Source of the DNA: an uncultured Bacteroidota bacterium
GTDB taxonomy: Bacteria > Bacteroidota > Bacteroidia > Flavobacteriales > Flavobacteriaceae
Length of the DNA stretch: 64,000 nt
Direction: 5' to 3'
Assembly: GCA_902622595.1 (NCBI GenBank)
Contig: CACNQM010000001.1
Span: forward strand, 186,001-250,000
In this document: one piece after another, positions 38,276 to 48,572 of the stretch
Layout: each line of letters begins with the position of its first letter
Position numbering within the stretch: position 1 is the stretch's first letter
Made by a program: the position numbers and the translations under genes
Notes under the pieces: generated by a model
What the model was told of the DNA's origin: nothing
Seen by the model: only the letters and a program-made list of their open reading frames with translations
The model's database searches: none

Positions 38276-39790
38276 TTATTCAGTATTTAACATTTTCTCA
38301 GTTGCTTTAATTGCAGCTACTGTTTGATCAGTGTCAAGCCCTCTTGTTTTAAATTTTTTTGAACCGCTATCCCATGTAATTGTAGTTTCACAGAAAGCGT
38401 CAGAGTCACTTCCAGGTGGAATTCTCACTGCATAGTCAATCAGCTTTGGAAGAGCTCTTTTCTGTTTTGCATATATTTTTTTTAATGCATTCATAAAAGC
38501 ATCAAATTGACCATCTCCTGAGCAGCTCTCTTGGTGAAGAGTACCATCAATAATTAATGATATTGATACAGATGGTCTTAAAGTTTTTGCATGAGTAAGA
38601 ACATACGATTCAATTTTAATATTATTCTTTTTTGTAGGATAGTCTAGGACATCATTAATTATGTATGGTAAATCTTCAATTGTAACCTTCTCTTTTTTAT
38701 CACCTAGTTCTATTACTTTAGAGGTGATAACACCTAGCTCCTTATCATTTAACTTTATACCCAATTCATCTAGGTTTTTCTTGATGTTCGCTTTTCCTGA
38801 TGTTTTGCCTAAAGCGTATCTTCGTTTTCTACCAAATCTGTTAGGATTCAAATTATTATGGTACAGGTTTTTCTTATTGTCACCATCTGCATGTACACCT
38901 GCAGTCTGAGTAAATACATTTTCACCAACAATTGGTTTATTAGATGAGACAGTTTGACCAGAAAATGTTGATATTAACTTACTAGCTTTAAATAAATTTT
39001 TCTCATCTACGTTAATCTTAATATTTGGCATGAAATCTTTTATTGCTGCAACAGCACTTGACAATGGAGTATTTCCAGCTCTTTCACCCATTCCATTAAT
39101 AGTAAGGTGCAATCCATCGCAACCGCCTCTTACTGCCTCCATTGAATTTCCAACACTTAAATCATAATCATTATGTCCATGAAAATCAATATGAAAATCT
39201 GGGTATTTCATTTTTATCTCAGATATGTACTCGTAAGTTTCGTGATGTGTAAGAATACCTAATGTATCTGGTAATAATAACCTTCTTATTTTTTGGTCAT
39301 ACAAGAAATCAAGAAAATCAATTACATACTCTTTACTGCTTCTCATTCCATTACTCCAATCTTCGAGATAAACATTTGTATGAATTGAGTTTTCCTCAGC
39401 CCTTTTAATTGTTTCCAAGATATCTTTAAAATGATTCAAAGGAGTCTTTTTAAGCTGATGCTTAAGATGATTAAAAGAGCCCTTAGTTAATAGATTCTGT
39501 ACTGAACATCCAGAGTCTAATAGCCATTGTATAGATTTTCCATCATCCAAAAAGGTTAGTACCTCTATGCTCTCAATTTTTTTATTCTTTTTTGCCCAAC
39601 TAGTAATTTGTTTTACTGAATTTAACTCACCCTCTGATACTCTAGCTGAAGCTACCTCAATTCTATCAATTTTGAGCTCATCTAATAAAAGTTTTGCAAT
39701 TGTTAACTTTTCTTTAGGTGAATATGAAACTCCAGAGGTTTGTTCACCATCTCGAAGTGTAGTATCCATTATTTCTAGAATACGTTTCAT
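38276..39790 (-). CDS. Second LeuA-like acyltransferase with regulatory domain (LeuA2 / citramalate-synthase-like)
   Basis: This 504-residue HMGL-like TIM barrel has the metal/active-site start [22 protein letters not shown], the metal ligand pair in DFHGHND, and NGMGERAGNTPL. It also has a C-terminal LeuA dimer/allosteric domain (about 385-504) that the neighbouring LeuA lacks. It could be an isopropylmalate synthase paralogue, a citramalate synthase for a threonine-independent isoleucine route, or a regulatory partner of LeuA. The sequence does not decide. The ATG overlaps the leuD stop by one base. Confidence 0.85.
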   Translation of the reverse strand: MKRILEIMDTTLRDGEQTSGVSYSPKEKLTIAKLLLDELKIDRIEVASARVSEGELNSVKQITSWAKKNKKIESIEVLTFLDDGKSIQWLLDSGCSVQNLLTKGSFNHLKHQLKKTPLNHFKDILETIKRAEENSIHTNVYLEDWSNGMRSSKEYVIDFLDFLYDQKIRRLLLPDTLGILTHHETYEYISEIKMKYPDFHIDFHGHNDYDLSVGNSMEAVRGGCDGLHLTINGMGERAGNTPLSSAVAAIKDFMPNIKINVDEKNLFKASKLISTFSGQTVSSNKPIVGENVFTQTAGVHADGDNKKNLYHNNLNPNRFGRKRRYALGKTSGKANIKKNLDELGIKLNDKELGVITSKVIELGDKKEKVTIEDLPYIINDVLDYPTKKNNIKIESYVLTHAKTLRPSVSISLIIDGTLHQESCSGDGQFDAFMNALKKIYAKQKRALPKLIDYAVRIPPGSDSDAFCETTITWDSGSKKFKTRGLDTDQTVAAIKATEKMLNTE

Positions 39791-40386
39791 TAGTATCTTA
39801 ATTTATTAGCAAAAGCTGAAATTTGATCTTTTTTGTTAATGAGATAATCAATATCATCAAAACCATTTGACATATTACTTTTTTTGTAAGTGCTAATTTT
39901 AAATTTTTCCTTTTTACTGGAACTTTTAATTTCAAATTCCTGGTCCTCAAGATTTATTTCAAATATATTTTTGGAATTTTTATCAATTTCTGAAAAAATT
40001 TCTGATAAAAATGACTCACTAACTTGAACTGGTAATACCCCAATATTTAAACAATTATTTTTAAATATATCAGCAAAGAAGCTAGACACAACAGCTCTGA
40101 ACCCATAATCATAAATTGCCCACACAGCATGCTCTCTTGATGAGCCACAACCAAAATTTTTACCAGCAACTAAAATTTTTCCTTCATATTTTTTTTTGTT
40201 TAAGGGAAATGAATCTACTAATGTATTATCTGAATTATATCTCCAATCTCTAAAAAGATTATCACCAAATCCTTTTCTTTCGGTAGCTTTAAGAAACCTA
40301 GCAGGTATTATTTGATCTGTATCAACGTTGTCGATATTTAAAGGAACAGCAGTACTGTTTAATATATTGAATTTTTCGTAAGCCAT
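39790..40386 (-). CDS. leuD: 3-isopropylmalate dehydratase small subunit
   Basis: This 198-residue aconitase-swivel-type protein has NIDNVDTDQIIPARFLK near the N-terminus and GKNFGCGSSREHAVWA in the middle, both hallmark LeuD motifs. With LeuC it isomerises 2- to 3-isopropylmalate. Only 1 base separates it from leuC, consistent with assembly of the heterodimer from one message. Confidence 0.97.
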   Translation of the reverse strand: MAYEKFNILNSTAVPLNIDNVDTDQIIPARFLKATERKGFGDNLFRDWRYNSDNTLVDSFPLNKKKYEGKILVAGKNFGCGSSREHAVWAIYDYGFRAVVSSFFADIFKNNCLNIGVLPVQVSESFLSEIFSEIDKNSKNIFEINLEDQEFEIKSSSKKEKFKISTYKKSNMSNGFDDIDYLINKKDQISAFANKLRY

Positions 40387-40387
40387 A

Positions 40388-41779
40388 TTATATAATATCT
40401 CTTGGATCAGTTATCTCACCAGTTATAGCTGTTGCTGCAGCTACAAGAGGACTTGCTAAAAGTGTCCTCGCGCCTGGCCCTTGTCTTCCTTCAAAATTTC
40501 TATTAGTTGTACTTACTGCATATTTTCCTTTTGGGATTTTATCATCATTCATAGCTAAACATGCGGAGCAACCTGGCTCTCTTAGTTTAAAGCCTGACTC
40601 AGTAAGAATATCAAGTATTCCCTCATCTCTTATACTCTTTAGTACTTTATGAGATCCTGGCACAAGCCATGCATCAACAGTGTTTGATTTTTGTCTACCC
40701 TTAATTATACTAGCAAAAGTTCTAAAATCCTCAATCCTACCATTTGTACAACTTCCCAAAAAGACATAATCTATTTTTTTACCAATCATTCTGTCACCCT
40801 CTTTAAATTCCATATAATCAAGAGCTTTCTGATAAGATAATTTAGATTCGGATTTGTCAGCTTTTGGAATTGACTTTGAAATAGGTATTGCCATTCCAGG
40901 ATTAGTTCCATAAGTAATCATAGGTTCAATTTCTTCAGCTTGAAAGTTGTATTCCTTGTCAAAAGTTGCACCTTCATCAGTATTTAATGTTTTCCAATAA
41001 TTAACTGCTTTAGTCCATTCATCACCTTTTGGTGCATATTCTCTACCCTCTATATAATCAAATGTCTTATCGTCTGGTGCTATCATCCCACCGCGAGCCC
41101 CCATTTCTATGCTTAAATTACAAACTGTCATTCTTCCTTCCATAGACATATTCTTAAATACACTTCCAGAATATTCAATAAAATATCCAGTAGCACCTGA
41201 AGAAGACAACTTTGAAATTATATAAATAGCCACATCCTTTGGAGTAACATTTGGAGAAAGTTTACCATCTACGTTGATTCTCATTTTCATTGGTTTTTGT
41301 TGCATTATTGTTTGACAAGCCAAAACCATTTCAACCTCTGAAGTTCCAATGCCAAAAGCAATTGCACCAAAAGCACCATGAGTTGATGTGTGTGAGTCTC
41401 CGCATACAATTGTTAAGCCAGGTTGAGTAATACCATTTTCTGGTCCAATTACATGTACAATTCCATTTTTTTTATGACCAAGTCCCCAGAAATCAATTCC
41501 ATGTTCTTTGCAATTTTTTTCCAGTGTTTTTACTTGCATTGCTGAAAGTCTGTCTTTAATCGGTAGATGTTGATTGATTGTTGGAGTGTTATGATCAGCT
41601 GTAGCATAGGTTCTATGGGGATACATAACTTTAAGATTTCTATTTTTTAGTCCAACAAATGCAACAGGACTAGTAACTTCATGTATAAAGTGTTTGTCTA
41701 TAAATAGAACATCAGGCCCATCTTTAATTCTTTCAATTACATGAGAATCCCAAACTTTATCAAAAAGTGTTTTATCCAT
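40388..41779 (-). CDS. leuC: 3-isopropylmalate dehydratase large subunit
   Basis: This 463-residue Fe-S protein of the aconitase family has [38 protein letters not shown] and [11 protein letters not shown], which supply the cluster cysteines, plus [12 protein letters not shown]. It forms isopropylmalate isomerase with LeuD. The start overlaps the end of leuA by 8 bases. Length is typical (about 465). Confidence 0.97.
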   Translation of the reverse strand: MDKTLFDKVWDSHVIERIKDGPDVLFIDKHFIHEVTSPVAFVGLKNRNLKVMYPHRTYATADHNTPTINQHLPIKDRLSAMQVKTLEKNCKEHGIDFWGLGHKKNGIVHVIGPENGITQPGLTIVCGDSHTSTHGAFGAIAFGIGTSEVEMVLACQTIMQQKPMKMRINVDGKLSPNVTPKDVAIYIISKLSSSGATGYFIEYSGSVFKNMSMEGRMTVCNLSIEMGARGGMIAPDDKTFDYIEGREYAPKGDEWTKAVNYWKTLNTDEGATFDKEYNFQAEEIEPMITYGTNPGMAIPISKSIPKADKSESKLSYQKALDYMEFKEGDRMIGKKIDYVFLGSCTNGRIEDFRTFASIIKGRQKSNTVDAWLVPGSHKVLKSIRDEGILDILTESGFKLREPGCSACLAMNDDKIPKGKYAVSTTNRNFEGRQGPGARTLLASPLVAAATAITGEITDPRDII

Positions 41780-42932
41780 AGCTAATATTTTTTTTCTGAA
41801 GCATTAATGGAAAATCCGAGTCAGTTACCTCCTTTTTTTGATCTGCAATAACTAAAAATTCTCCATAAACATCATCTAACTCTTTTTTGGTAAGATTAAC
41901 TCCAAATTCTTTCATTCTGTAAGCAAGCGCAGCTCTACCACTTCTTGCAGTTAAAACTATTGAGGATTTATTGACACCCACATCAATTGGATCTATTATT
42001 TCGTAGGTTTCCCTTTTTTTTATAACTCCATCTTGATGTATTCCAGAGCTATGAGCAAAAGCATTTGACCCTACTATAGCTTTATTTGGTTGAACAGGCA
42101 TTCCCATGAGTTCTGATACCTTCTGACTTGTTTCATTTAATAGTTTAGAATTTATATTTGTATCTAAGTTCAAGTCTGAATGCTGTCTCAAGATCATTAC
42201 AACTTCTTCAAGAGATGTATTCCCAGCTCTTTCTCCAATACCATTAATTGTACATTCGACTTGTCTTGCTCCATTTAAAACGCCATAAATTGAATTTGCT
42301 GTTGCTAATCCTAAATCGTTATGACAATGACATGAGATCGTAACTTTGTTTATACCCTTAACATTTTCAAATAAATATTTTATTTTTTCACCATATTCAC
42401 TTGGAAGGCAATAACCAGTTGTATCAGGAATATTTAGGACAGTAGCACCAGATTTTATGACTTCCTCACAAACTTTTGCAAGAAAATTATTTTCTGTTCT
42501 ACCAGCATCTTCAGCATAAAATTCAATGTCCTCTACATATTTTTTTGCATGAGATACTGCTTTTTTTGCAAGATCAATAATAGAATTTTTATTTGAATTA
42601 AATTTATGTCTAATATGAATTTCAGATGTTCCAATTCCAGTATGGATCCTGGGTTTCTTTGCATGTTTAAGTGATTCGGCAGCAACATCTATATCTTTTT
42701 CATTAGCGCGACTGAGTGCACAAACAGATGCATTATTTATAATCTTTGAAATTTCAACAACCGACTTGAAATCTCCAGGACTGGAAATAGGAAAACCAGC
42801 TTCAATAATATCCACACCAAGCATATCAATTTTCTCAGCTAAAATTAATTTACTTTTTGTATCAAGCTTACATCCTGGTACCTGTTCACCATCTCTTAAG
42901 GTAGTATCAAATATTTTGACCTGGTTTTTCAT
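41772..42932 (-). CDS. leuA: 2-isopropylmalate synthase, short form without regulatory domain
   Basis: This 386-residue enzyme starts [14 protein letters not shown] and has the metal-binding [14 protein letters not shown] and the [17 protein letters not shown] segments of LeuA. It condenses acetyl-CoA with 2-oxoisovalerate as the first leucine step. It stops shortly after the catalytic and linker region and lacks the roughly 120-residue leucine-binding domain of classical LeuA (over 500 residues). That domain is present in the LeuA2 gene three genes downstream. It is the first gene of leuA-C-D-A2-B. The operon leader holds a 6-bp inverted repeat (42962-42979). Confidence 0.94.
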   Translation of the reverse strand: MKNQVKIFDTTLRDGEQVPGCKLDTKSKLILAEKIDMLGVDIIEAGFPISSPGDFKSVVEISKIINNASVCALSRANEKDIDVAAESLKHAKKPRIHTGIGTSEIHIRHKFNSNKNSIIDLAKKAVSHAKKYVEDIEFYAEDAGRTENNFLAKVCEEVIKSGATVLNIPDTTGYCLPSEYGEKIKYLFENVKGINKVTISCHCHNDLGLATANSIYGVLNGARQVECTINGIGERAGNTSLEEVVMILRQHSDLNLDTNINSKLLNETSQKVSELMGMPVQPNKAIVGSNAFAHSSGIHQDGVIKKRETYEIIDPIDVGVNKSSIVLTARSGRAALAYRMKEFGVNLTKKELDDVYGEFLVIADQKKEVTDSDFPLMLQKKNISYG

Positions 42933-43058
42933 TATATACTAAATTATTACTAATAATGGTGATACTTAAAAAAAAGTATATTAATTTTACAATGTTCTAG
43001 ATACATTATTTATTCTTAAACAATTGAAAACTAATATTTTAATAAAAAATTATATACA

Positions 43059-44630
43059 ATGACTAATCAGTTAAAAGATAATCTATTTGTTCTTATTAAA
43101 TCTTTATCAAAGTCTGAGAAAAGACAATTTAAATTATACGTAGGTAGAATGGATTCAAATGAAGACTCTAAATTTTTAAAATTATTCAATCTTTTAGATA
43201 AAATGGACTTTTACAGTGAAGATTTAATTTTAAAGAAAAAAATTGTATCAAAGCTTCAACTTTCAAATCTTAAGGCACATTTATATAAACAGATATTAAT
43301 TAGTTTAAGATTAAATCCTCAACATAAAAATGTAAAACTTCACATTAGAGGTCAAATTGATTTTGCAACAATTTTATACCAAAAAGGATTATATAAACAG
43401 AGTTTGAAAATTCTTGACAAGGCTAAATCATTTGCATTAAAATATGACGAAAATGCCTCAGCTTATGAAATAGTCGAATTTGAAAAATTAATTGAGTCTC
43501 TATACGTAACAAGAAGTCTAAGTAATAGAACAAATGAACTAGTTTCTCAAACTAATCATCTGCGTGAACAAAATGAAATTTATAGTAATCTATCAAATAT
43601 CTCATTACAACTTTATGAAAAACTTATTAAGGCAGGTTATGCAAAGAGTGACGATGAGTCTAAAGAGATAAAAAAATTTTTTAAACAAAAAATTAAAAGC
43701 TTTAAAATTAGTGAATTAGGATTTAGAGAAACTCTTATATATTATCAAATTTGGGTTTGGTACAGTCTTTTAATTCAGGATTTTTTATCCAGCTATAAAT
43801 ATGCTTCAAAGTGGATAGATACTTTTAATAGGTCACCTGAGATGATTGGAATACACCCTGTTTTTTATTTAAAAGGTTACAATTTTCTATTGGAAGCCCT
43901 TGCTCTAATTAAGTATCCTTCTAAATTTAAATATAGATTAAATGATTTAATAAATGTTGTTGAAGATAAATCATTTCCAAGAAATCAGAATTTAAATGCT
44001 TTAATATTCATTTATAAGTATAATAATCTTTTTAATCTACATGTTTTAGAGGGTGATTTTAAAGAATCTTTAAAAATTATTCCAGAAGTTCTTGTAGGTA
44101 TTGAGATAAATAAAAACTTTATCGATCATCATCATATAATGCTTTTATATTTTAAAATTGCGTGTATGTATTTTACAGTTAATGACTATGATAATTGCAT
44201 AAAATATGTAAACATGATCATGAAAAATAAAAATATTAAGATGAGGGAAGACCTTCAGTGTTTTACAAGAATTTTAAATCTAATTGCTCACTGGGAAGCT
44301 GGTCGTGATTATAACTTAGATAAAATTATAAGGGAGACATATAACTATCTTGACAAGATGAATGATCTTCATGAGGTTCAAAAAACAATACTTAAGTATC
44401 TAAATGGATTAGAAAACATTTATCCTGGAGAAATTAAAGGATTTTTAAGAAGTCTCCATTCAGAATTAAAAAAATTTGAAGATGATCCCTATGAAAAAAG
44501 AGCTTTTTTATATCTAGACATTATATCATGGCTTGAGAGTAAAATAAATAATAAGCCTGTAGCAGAAATAATTAAAGAAAAGGCTTTGCATATTAATCGA
44601 AAGGAGAAGCAGACCACAGTCCTAATCTAG
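43059..44630 (+). CDS. Conserved Bacteroidota-type helical-repeat protein of unknown function
   Basis: I do not recognise a characterised relative for this 523-residue protein. It has no signal peptide or membrane segment. The sequence is almost entirely predicted alpha helix, rich in Lys, Leu, Tyr and Phe, with a pattern that suggests TPR-like repeats (for example around 105-140 and 375-410), so it may be a cytoplasmic scaffold. It has its own start divergent from the leu operon and overlaps the RluA-type gene by 38 bases at the 3' end, an unusually long convergent overlap here. The ATG at 43059 is the only good start. Confidence 0.75.
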   Translation: MTNQLKDNLFVLIKSLSKSEKRQFKLYVGRMDSNEDSKFLKLFNLLDKMDFYSEDLILKKKIVSKLQLSNLKAHLYKQILISLRLNPQHKNVKLHIRGQIDFATILYQKGLYKQSLKILDKAKSFALKYDENASAYEIVEFEKLIESLYVTRSLSNRTNELVSQTNHLREQNEIYSNLSNISLQLYEKLIKAGYAKSDDESKEIKKFFKQKIKSFKISELGFRETLIYYQIWVWYSLLIQDFLSSYKYASKWIDTFNRSPEMIGIHPVFYLKGYNFLLEALALIKYPSKFKYRLNDLINVVEDKSFPRNQNLNALIFIYKYNNLFNLHVLEGDFKESLKIIPEVLVGIEINKNFIDHHHIMLLYFKIACMYFTVNDYDNCIKYVNMIMKNKNIKMREDLQCFTRILNLIAHWEAGRDYNLDKIIRETYNYLDKMNDLHEVQKTILKYLNGLENIYPGEIKGFLRSLHSELKKFEDDPYEKRAFLYLDIISWLESKINNKPVAEIIKEKALHINRKEKQTTVLI

Positions 44631-45279
44631 GTGGTTCAGCTTTTATAATAATTTTTTTTTTTGATACAGGATGTATAAAATTAACTTCTCTTGAATGAAG
44701 ATAGATTCCACCATCTTTAATAGACCTTTTCGAGCCATATTTTAAGTCTCCTAATATCGGAAATCCAATTTCAGAGAAACTACATCGTATTTGATGATGT
44801 CTTCCTGTCTCAAGATCTACCTCAATTTTTAAATATTTTTCAAGTTTTTCAATTATTTTATACTTCAATGAACCATACTTTGAATCTTTTACCTCTTCTT
44901 CGGAAAAGAAAGATTTATTTATTTTTTTATTTTTTTTAAACCACCCCTCAATCTTACCTTCATTTATTTTAAACTTATTTGATATAAATAGCCAGTAAAG
45001 CTTTCTAATTTGCCTATTCTTTAGTTTAACGTTCATCCTGGATAATGCCTTACTTGTCCTTGCAAATATTACAATACCAGATACAGGTCTATCAATTCTA
45101 TTTACAAGCCCTAAAAATACATTACCTGTTTTATCGTATTTATTTTTAATGTATTCTTTTACAAGTTCAAGAAGTGGGGTATCACCTGTTCTATCTCCTT
45201 GTACAAGAACTCCACATCTTTTATTCACAATAATCAAGTGATTATCTTCAAAAAGAATATCTGAGCTCTGAAATTTCAA
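44593..45279 (-). CDS. RluA family pseudouridine synthase
   Basis: This 228-residue protein carries the catalytic motif LVNRIDRPVSGIVIFARTSKAL, in which the Asp of RIDR is the nucleophile, and ETGRHHQIRCSF, the second conserved RluA motif. There is no S4 domain, so it is the short form. It isomerises uridine in rRNA or tRNA; the target base is not known. The start is TTG at 45279, one base after the panB stop. The frame ends inside the convergent helical-repeat gene. Confidence 0.9.
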   Translation of the reverse strand: MKFQSSDILFEDNHLIIVNKRCGVLVQGDRTGDTPLLELVKEYIKNKYDKTGNVFLGLVNRIDRPVSGIVIFARTSKALSRMNVKLKNRQIRKLYWLFISNKFKINEGKIEGWFKKNKKINKSFFSEEEVKDSKYGSLKYKIIEKLEKYLKIEVDLETGRHHQIRCSFSEIGFPILGDLKYGSKRSIKDGGIYLHSREVNFIHPVSKKKIIIKAEPPRLGLWSASPFD

Positions 45280-45280
45280 A

Positions 45281-46099
45281 TTAATACTGTTCTTCTTTGT
45301 TTGGAAAGTTTCCTTCTTTTATATCTTTTGAATATTTCTTTACAGCATTGCCAACTAATGAATCAAGATCAAGATATCTTCTAAGGAATCTGGGACTAAA
45401 ATCCTTATTCATTCCCAACATATCGTGAGAGACTAGGACTTGACCATCAACATTTGAACCTGCTCCAATTCCAATTATTGGTAGCTTGAGACTAGAAGTC
45501 ACTTTTTTTGCTAATTCATTTGGAATTTTTTCAAGTACAATGGAAAAACATCCAATTTTCTCGAGCATCTTCGAGTCGGAGATTAGAGTTTTAGCTTCTT
45601 CCTCTTTTTCAGCTCTAACAGTATATGTTCCAAACTTGTAGATAGATTGAGGTGTAAGTCCAAGATGTCCCATAACAGGAATTCCTGCTTGAATTATTCT
45701 TTCAATTGATTCTTTTGCTAAATGACCTCCCTCAAGTTTTACAGCATGAGCACCAGATTCTTTCATTATTCTTATTGCAGATTTTAATGCTTCCTGAGAA
45801 TCTGACTGGTATGTACCAAAAGGAAGATCGACAACAACAAGTGCTCTCTTTACAGCTCTTATAACCGAACTAGCATGATAAACCATTTGATCCAAAGTAA
45901 TTGGCAGTGTCGTTTCATGACCTGCCATAACATTTGATGCAGAATCTCCAACTAAAATTATATCAATACCTGCTTCATCAATAATTTTTGCGAAACTATA
46001 GTCATATGCAGTAAGCATCGATATCTTCTCACCTTTATTTTTCATCTGCTCGAGTACTTTAATTGTTACTCTACTTGGATTTATATCACTTGCCATCAT
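45281..46099 (-). CDS. panB: 3-methyl-2-oxobutanoate hydroxymethyltransferase
   Basis: This 272-residue TIM-barrel enzyme has [19 protein letters not shown] and [24 protein letters not shown] at the N-terminus, VKLEGG near 122, and [10 protein letters not shown] with IGIGAG later. It makes ketopantoate for pantothenate and coenzyme A from 2-oxoisovalerate, the valine precursor produced by the ilv genes nearby. It is divergent from dnaK across about 105 bases. A TATTTTTG -7-like element on the minus strand (46110-46117) lies 11 bases before the ATG. Confidence 0.96.
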   Translation of the reverse strand: MMASDINPSRVTIKVLEQMKNKGEKISMLTAYDYSFAKIIDEAGIDIILVGDSASNVMAGHETTLPITLDQMVYHASSVIRAVKRALVVVDLPFGTYQSDSQEALKSAIRIMKESGAHAVKLEGGHLAKESIERIIQAGIPVMGHLGLTPQSIYKFGTYTVRAEKEEEAKTLISDSKMLEKIGCFSIVLEKIPNELAKKVTSSLKLPIIGIGAGSNVDGQVLVSHDMLGMNKDFSPRFLRRYLDLDSLVGNAVKKYSKDIKEGNFPNKEEQY

Positions 46100-46109
46100 A
46101 AATTTTCAA

Positions 46110-46117
46110 CAAAAATA
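46110..46117 (-). promoter_or_regulatory. Candidate -7 promoter element for panB
   Basis: On the minus strand this reads TATTTTTG (TAnnTTTG type), 10-11 bases from the panB start, which would give a very short leader. No -33 TTTG at standard spacing was seen. Confidence 0.35.
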
Positions 46118-46140
46118 GTGTAAATAAAGTTATGAATTAT

Positions 46141-46187
46141 ATGACATAATGTCATTTAAATTGAATTGGCATAATCGTTGTCATTTA
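46141..46187. promoter_or_regulatory. Palindrome and repeated element upstream of dnaK
   Basis: A perfect inverted repeat ATGACA-taa-TGTCAT occupies 46141-46155. Its right half is part of a sequence that recurs: CATAAT followed by GTCATTTA at 46145-46158 and, with a 4-base insertion, at 46170-46187. This lies 18-64 bases before the dnaK ATG in the dnaK/panB divergent gap and does not look like CIRCE. It may be an operator for a heat-shock or other regulator. Confidence 0.4.
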
Positions 46188-46204
46188 TATGTAAAATTAA
46201 AATT

Positions 46205-48112
46205 ATGAGTAAAATTATAGGAATTGATTTAGGAACAACAAATTCATGTGTCTCGGTAATGGAGGGTAGTGAACCAGTTGTAATACCAAACGCTGAAGGG
46301 AAAAGAACTACACCATCTGTCATTGCATTTGTTGAAGATGGTGAAATAAAAGTCGGGGATCCTGCTAAAAGGCAGGCCGTTACTAATCCAGAAAAAACAA
46401 TTGCTTCTGTTAAAAGATTCATGGGAAATAAATTTAGTGAATCATCAAATGATGTTAAAACAGTCGCATATAAAGTAGTCAAGGGAGATAATGACACACC
46501 AAGAGTTGATATTGATGGAAGACTATATACTCCCCAGGAATTATCTGCAATGGTACTTCAAAAAATGAAAAAAACAGCTGAGGATTATTTAGGACAAACT
46601 GTTACAGAGGCAGTTATAACTGTTCCTGCGTATTTTAATGATTCTCAAAGACAAGCTACTAAAGAAGCAGGAGAAATTTCAGGCTTAAAAGTTCAAAGAA
46701 TTATAAATGAGCCAACTGCCGCTGCTTTAGCGTATGGAATGGATAAAGGTGGTAAGGATAAAAAAATTGCTGTTTATGATCTAGGGGGTGGTACATTTGA
46801 CATATCTATACTTGAACTTGGTGACGGGGTTTTTGAAGTATTGTCAACCAATGGTGATACTCACCTTGGGGGTGATGACTTTGATCAAGTTATTATTGAC
46901 TTTCTAGCAGAAGAGTTTAAAAAAAATGAGCAAATTGATTTGAGAGAAGATTCTATGGCATTACAAAGGTTGAAAGAAGCTGCTGAAAAGGCTAAAATTG
47001 AACTCTCTTCATCTGCTCAAACTGAAATTAATTTACCATATGTAACTGCAACATCTTCTGGCCCTAAACACCTTGTTACAACCCTAACAAGAGCTAAGTT
47101 TGAAAAACTTTCAGATGATCTTGTTAAGAGATCAATGGAGCCAGTTAAGAAAGCACTTAAAGATGCAGGTCTTACAAAAAAGGATATTGATGAGGTCATA
47201 TTAGTTGGAGGTTCTACAAGAATACCAATTATTCAAAAGGAAGTTGAAGCTTTATTTGGTAAAAAACCATCTAAGGGAGTGAATCCTGACGAAGTTGTAG
47301 CAGTTGGTGCTGCTATTCAGGGAGGAGTTCTCTCTGGTGATGTTGAAGACGTTTTACTCCTTGATGTAACTCCATTATCACTTGGAATTGAAACAATGGG
47401 CAATGTTATGACAAAATTAATTGAGTCAAATACTACGATTCCAACAAAAAAATCCCAAGTCTTCTCAACTGCAGCTGATAACCAACCTTCTGTGGAGATT
47501 CATGTTCTTCAAGGGGAAAGACCAATGGCAAAAGATAACAAGACTATTGGAAGATTCCACTTAGATGGTATTCCTCCATCACCGAGAGGAGTTCCTCAAA
47601 TTGAGGTAACTTTTGATATAGATGCAAATGGTATAATTAATGTTAGTGCTCTGGATAAAGCAACTAATAAGTCTCAAGATATTAGAATTGAGGCATCTTC
47701 AGGTTTAACAGAAGAGGAAATTGAAAAAATGAAAAAAGATGCTGAAGCAAATGCTGATGCAGATCAAAAAGCAAAAGAAGAAGTTGATAAGCTTAACAGT
47801 GCTGATCAAATGATATTTCAAACCGAGAAACAATTAAAAGAGTTTGGAGACAAATTATCTGATGATAAAAAGAAACCTATTGAATCTTCTTTAGAAGACT
47901 TAAAAAAAGCACACGAATCTAAGGATCTTGATAAAATAGATGAGGCTTTAAATACTATAAATGAGGCATGGAAGAATGCATCAGAAGAAATGTACAAAGC
48001 TCAAGGAGATGGTGCAAAACAACCTGGCGCTGATAATCCAGCTCAAGAATCTGCAAAAGATTCAAAGGATGATGTACAAGATGTCGATTTCGAAGAGGTT
48101 AAAGAAGATTAA
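46205..48112 (+). CDS. dnaK: Chaperone protein DnaK (Hsp70)
   Basis: This protein has 635 residues starting at ATG 46205 ([15 protein letters not shown]). An in-frame ATG at 46178 would add nine residues not seen in the family. The ATPase domain has [18 protein letters not shown] and [11 protein letters not shown]. The substrate domain follows, with the lid running to the C-terminal [10 protein letters not shown] tail that co-chaperones recognise. It folds and protects proteins. grpE and dnaJ are not in the window. The hotdog thioesterase begins 2 bases after its stop, so they may share a transcript. Upstream repeats may control it. Confidence 0.98.
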   Translation: MSKIIGIDLGTTNSCVSVMEGSEPVVIPNAEGKRTTPSVIAFVEDGEIKVGDPAKRQAVTNPEKTIASVKRFMGNKFSESSNDVKTVAYKVVKGDNDTPRVDIDGRLYTPQELSAMVLQKMKKTAEDYLGQTVTEAVITVPAYFNDSQRQATKEAGEISGLKVQRIINEPTAAALAYGMDKGGKDKKIAVYDLGGGTFDISILELGDGVFEVLSTNGDTHLGGDDFDQVIIDFLAEEFKKNEQIDLREDSMALQRLKEAAEKAKIELSSSAQTEINLPYVTATSSGPKHLVTTLTRAKFEKLSDDLVKRSMEPVKKALKDAGLTKKDIDEVILVGGSTRIPIIQKEVEALFGKKPSKGVNPDEVVAVGAAIQGGVLSGDVEDVLLLDVTPLSLGIETMGNVMTKLIESNTTIPTKKSQVFSTAADNQPSVEIHVLQGERPMAKDNKTIGRFHLDGIPPSPRGVPQIEVTFDIDANGIINVSALDKATNKSQDIRIEASSGLTEEEIEKMKKDAEANADADQKAKEEVDKLNSADQMIFQTEKQLKEFGDKLSDDKKKPIESSLEDLKKAHESKDLDKIDEALNTINEAWKNASEEMYKAQGDGAKQPGADNPAQESAKDSKDDVQDVDFEEVKED

Positions 48113-48114
48113 TT

Positions 48115-48531
48115 TTGTTTGACAAAAATCTCATTCTTGATGAAGCAAACAAACGATGTCAAGGTACTTTAGTATCCACCCTTGGAATTATTTTTATCGA
48201 TGTTGGTGAACATTATTTAGAAGCTAAAATGAAAGTAACACCAGCTCACCATCAACCTGCTGGTGTTCTTCATGGTGGAGCTACCGCTGCCTTAGCAGAA
48301 ACTGTTGGTAGCTCGGCTGCTGCTATTTTTTCAAAAAAAGAAAATCAAATTCTACGTGGAGTTGAACTATCAATAAATCATGTTAGAGGAATTAGTGAGG
48401 GATTTGTTTTTGCAAAAGCAGTTCCAATTCACATGGGTAGGACAATGCAACTCTGGAAAATATCAATTATTGATGAAAATAATAGAGACATTTCTTTTGC
48501 AAAGCTAACCACACTCACTATTGATAAATAA
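48115..48531 (+). CDS. Hotdog-fold thioesterase (PaaI/MenI-like)
   Basis: This 138-residue protein has the PaaI-family core HHQPAGVLHGGATAALAETVGSSAA, in which the HGG loop and the Glu in AETVGS are active-site features of acyl-CoA thioesterases. The length is that of 1,4-dihydroxy-2-naphthoyl-CoA hydrolase (MenI) or PaaI. The next gene is a UbiA-type prenyltransferase, which favours a menaquinone-related role, but phenylacetate-type substrates are possible. It starts with TTG 2 bases after the dnaK stop; no ATG is available at the expected N-terminus. Confidence 0.86.
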   Translation: MFDKNLILDEANKRCQGTLVSTLGIIFIDVGEHYLEAKMKVTPAHHQPAGVLHGGATAALAETVGSSAAAIFSKKENQILRGVELSINHVRGISEGFVFAKAVPIHMGRTMQLWKISIIDENNRDISFAKLTTLTIDK

Positions 48532-48572
48532 TTTATAAAAAAATTTTTATTTAAGAGGCTCAGGATGTAAAT

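Noticed and set aside
41772-42932. LeuA as a frameshifted or truncated pseudogene
   Set aside because: The catalytic region is complete, the stop overlaps leuC by 8 bases as a working operon junction, and a short LeuA fits the leu operon type of this group.
42962-42979. ATACTT-N6-AAGTAT inverted repeat in the leu leader as a terminator or operator
   Set aside because: A 6-bp A/T-rich stem in A/T-rich DNA is easily produced by chance; noted under leuA only.
46178-46204. Nine-residue N-terminal extension of DnaK
   Set aside because: DnaK begins [14 protein letters not shown] in the family, matching the ATG at 46205.
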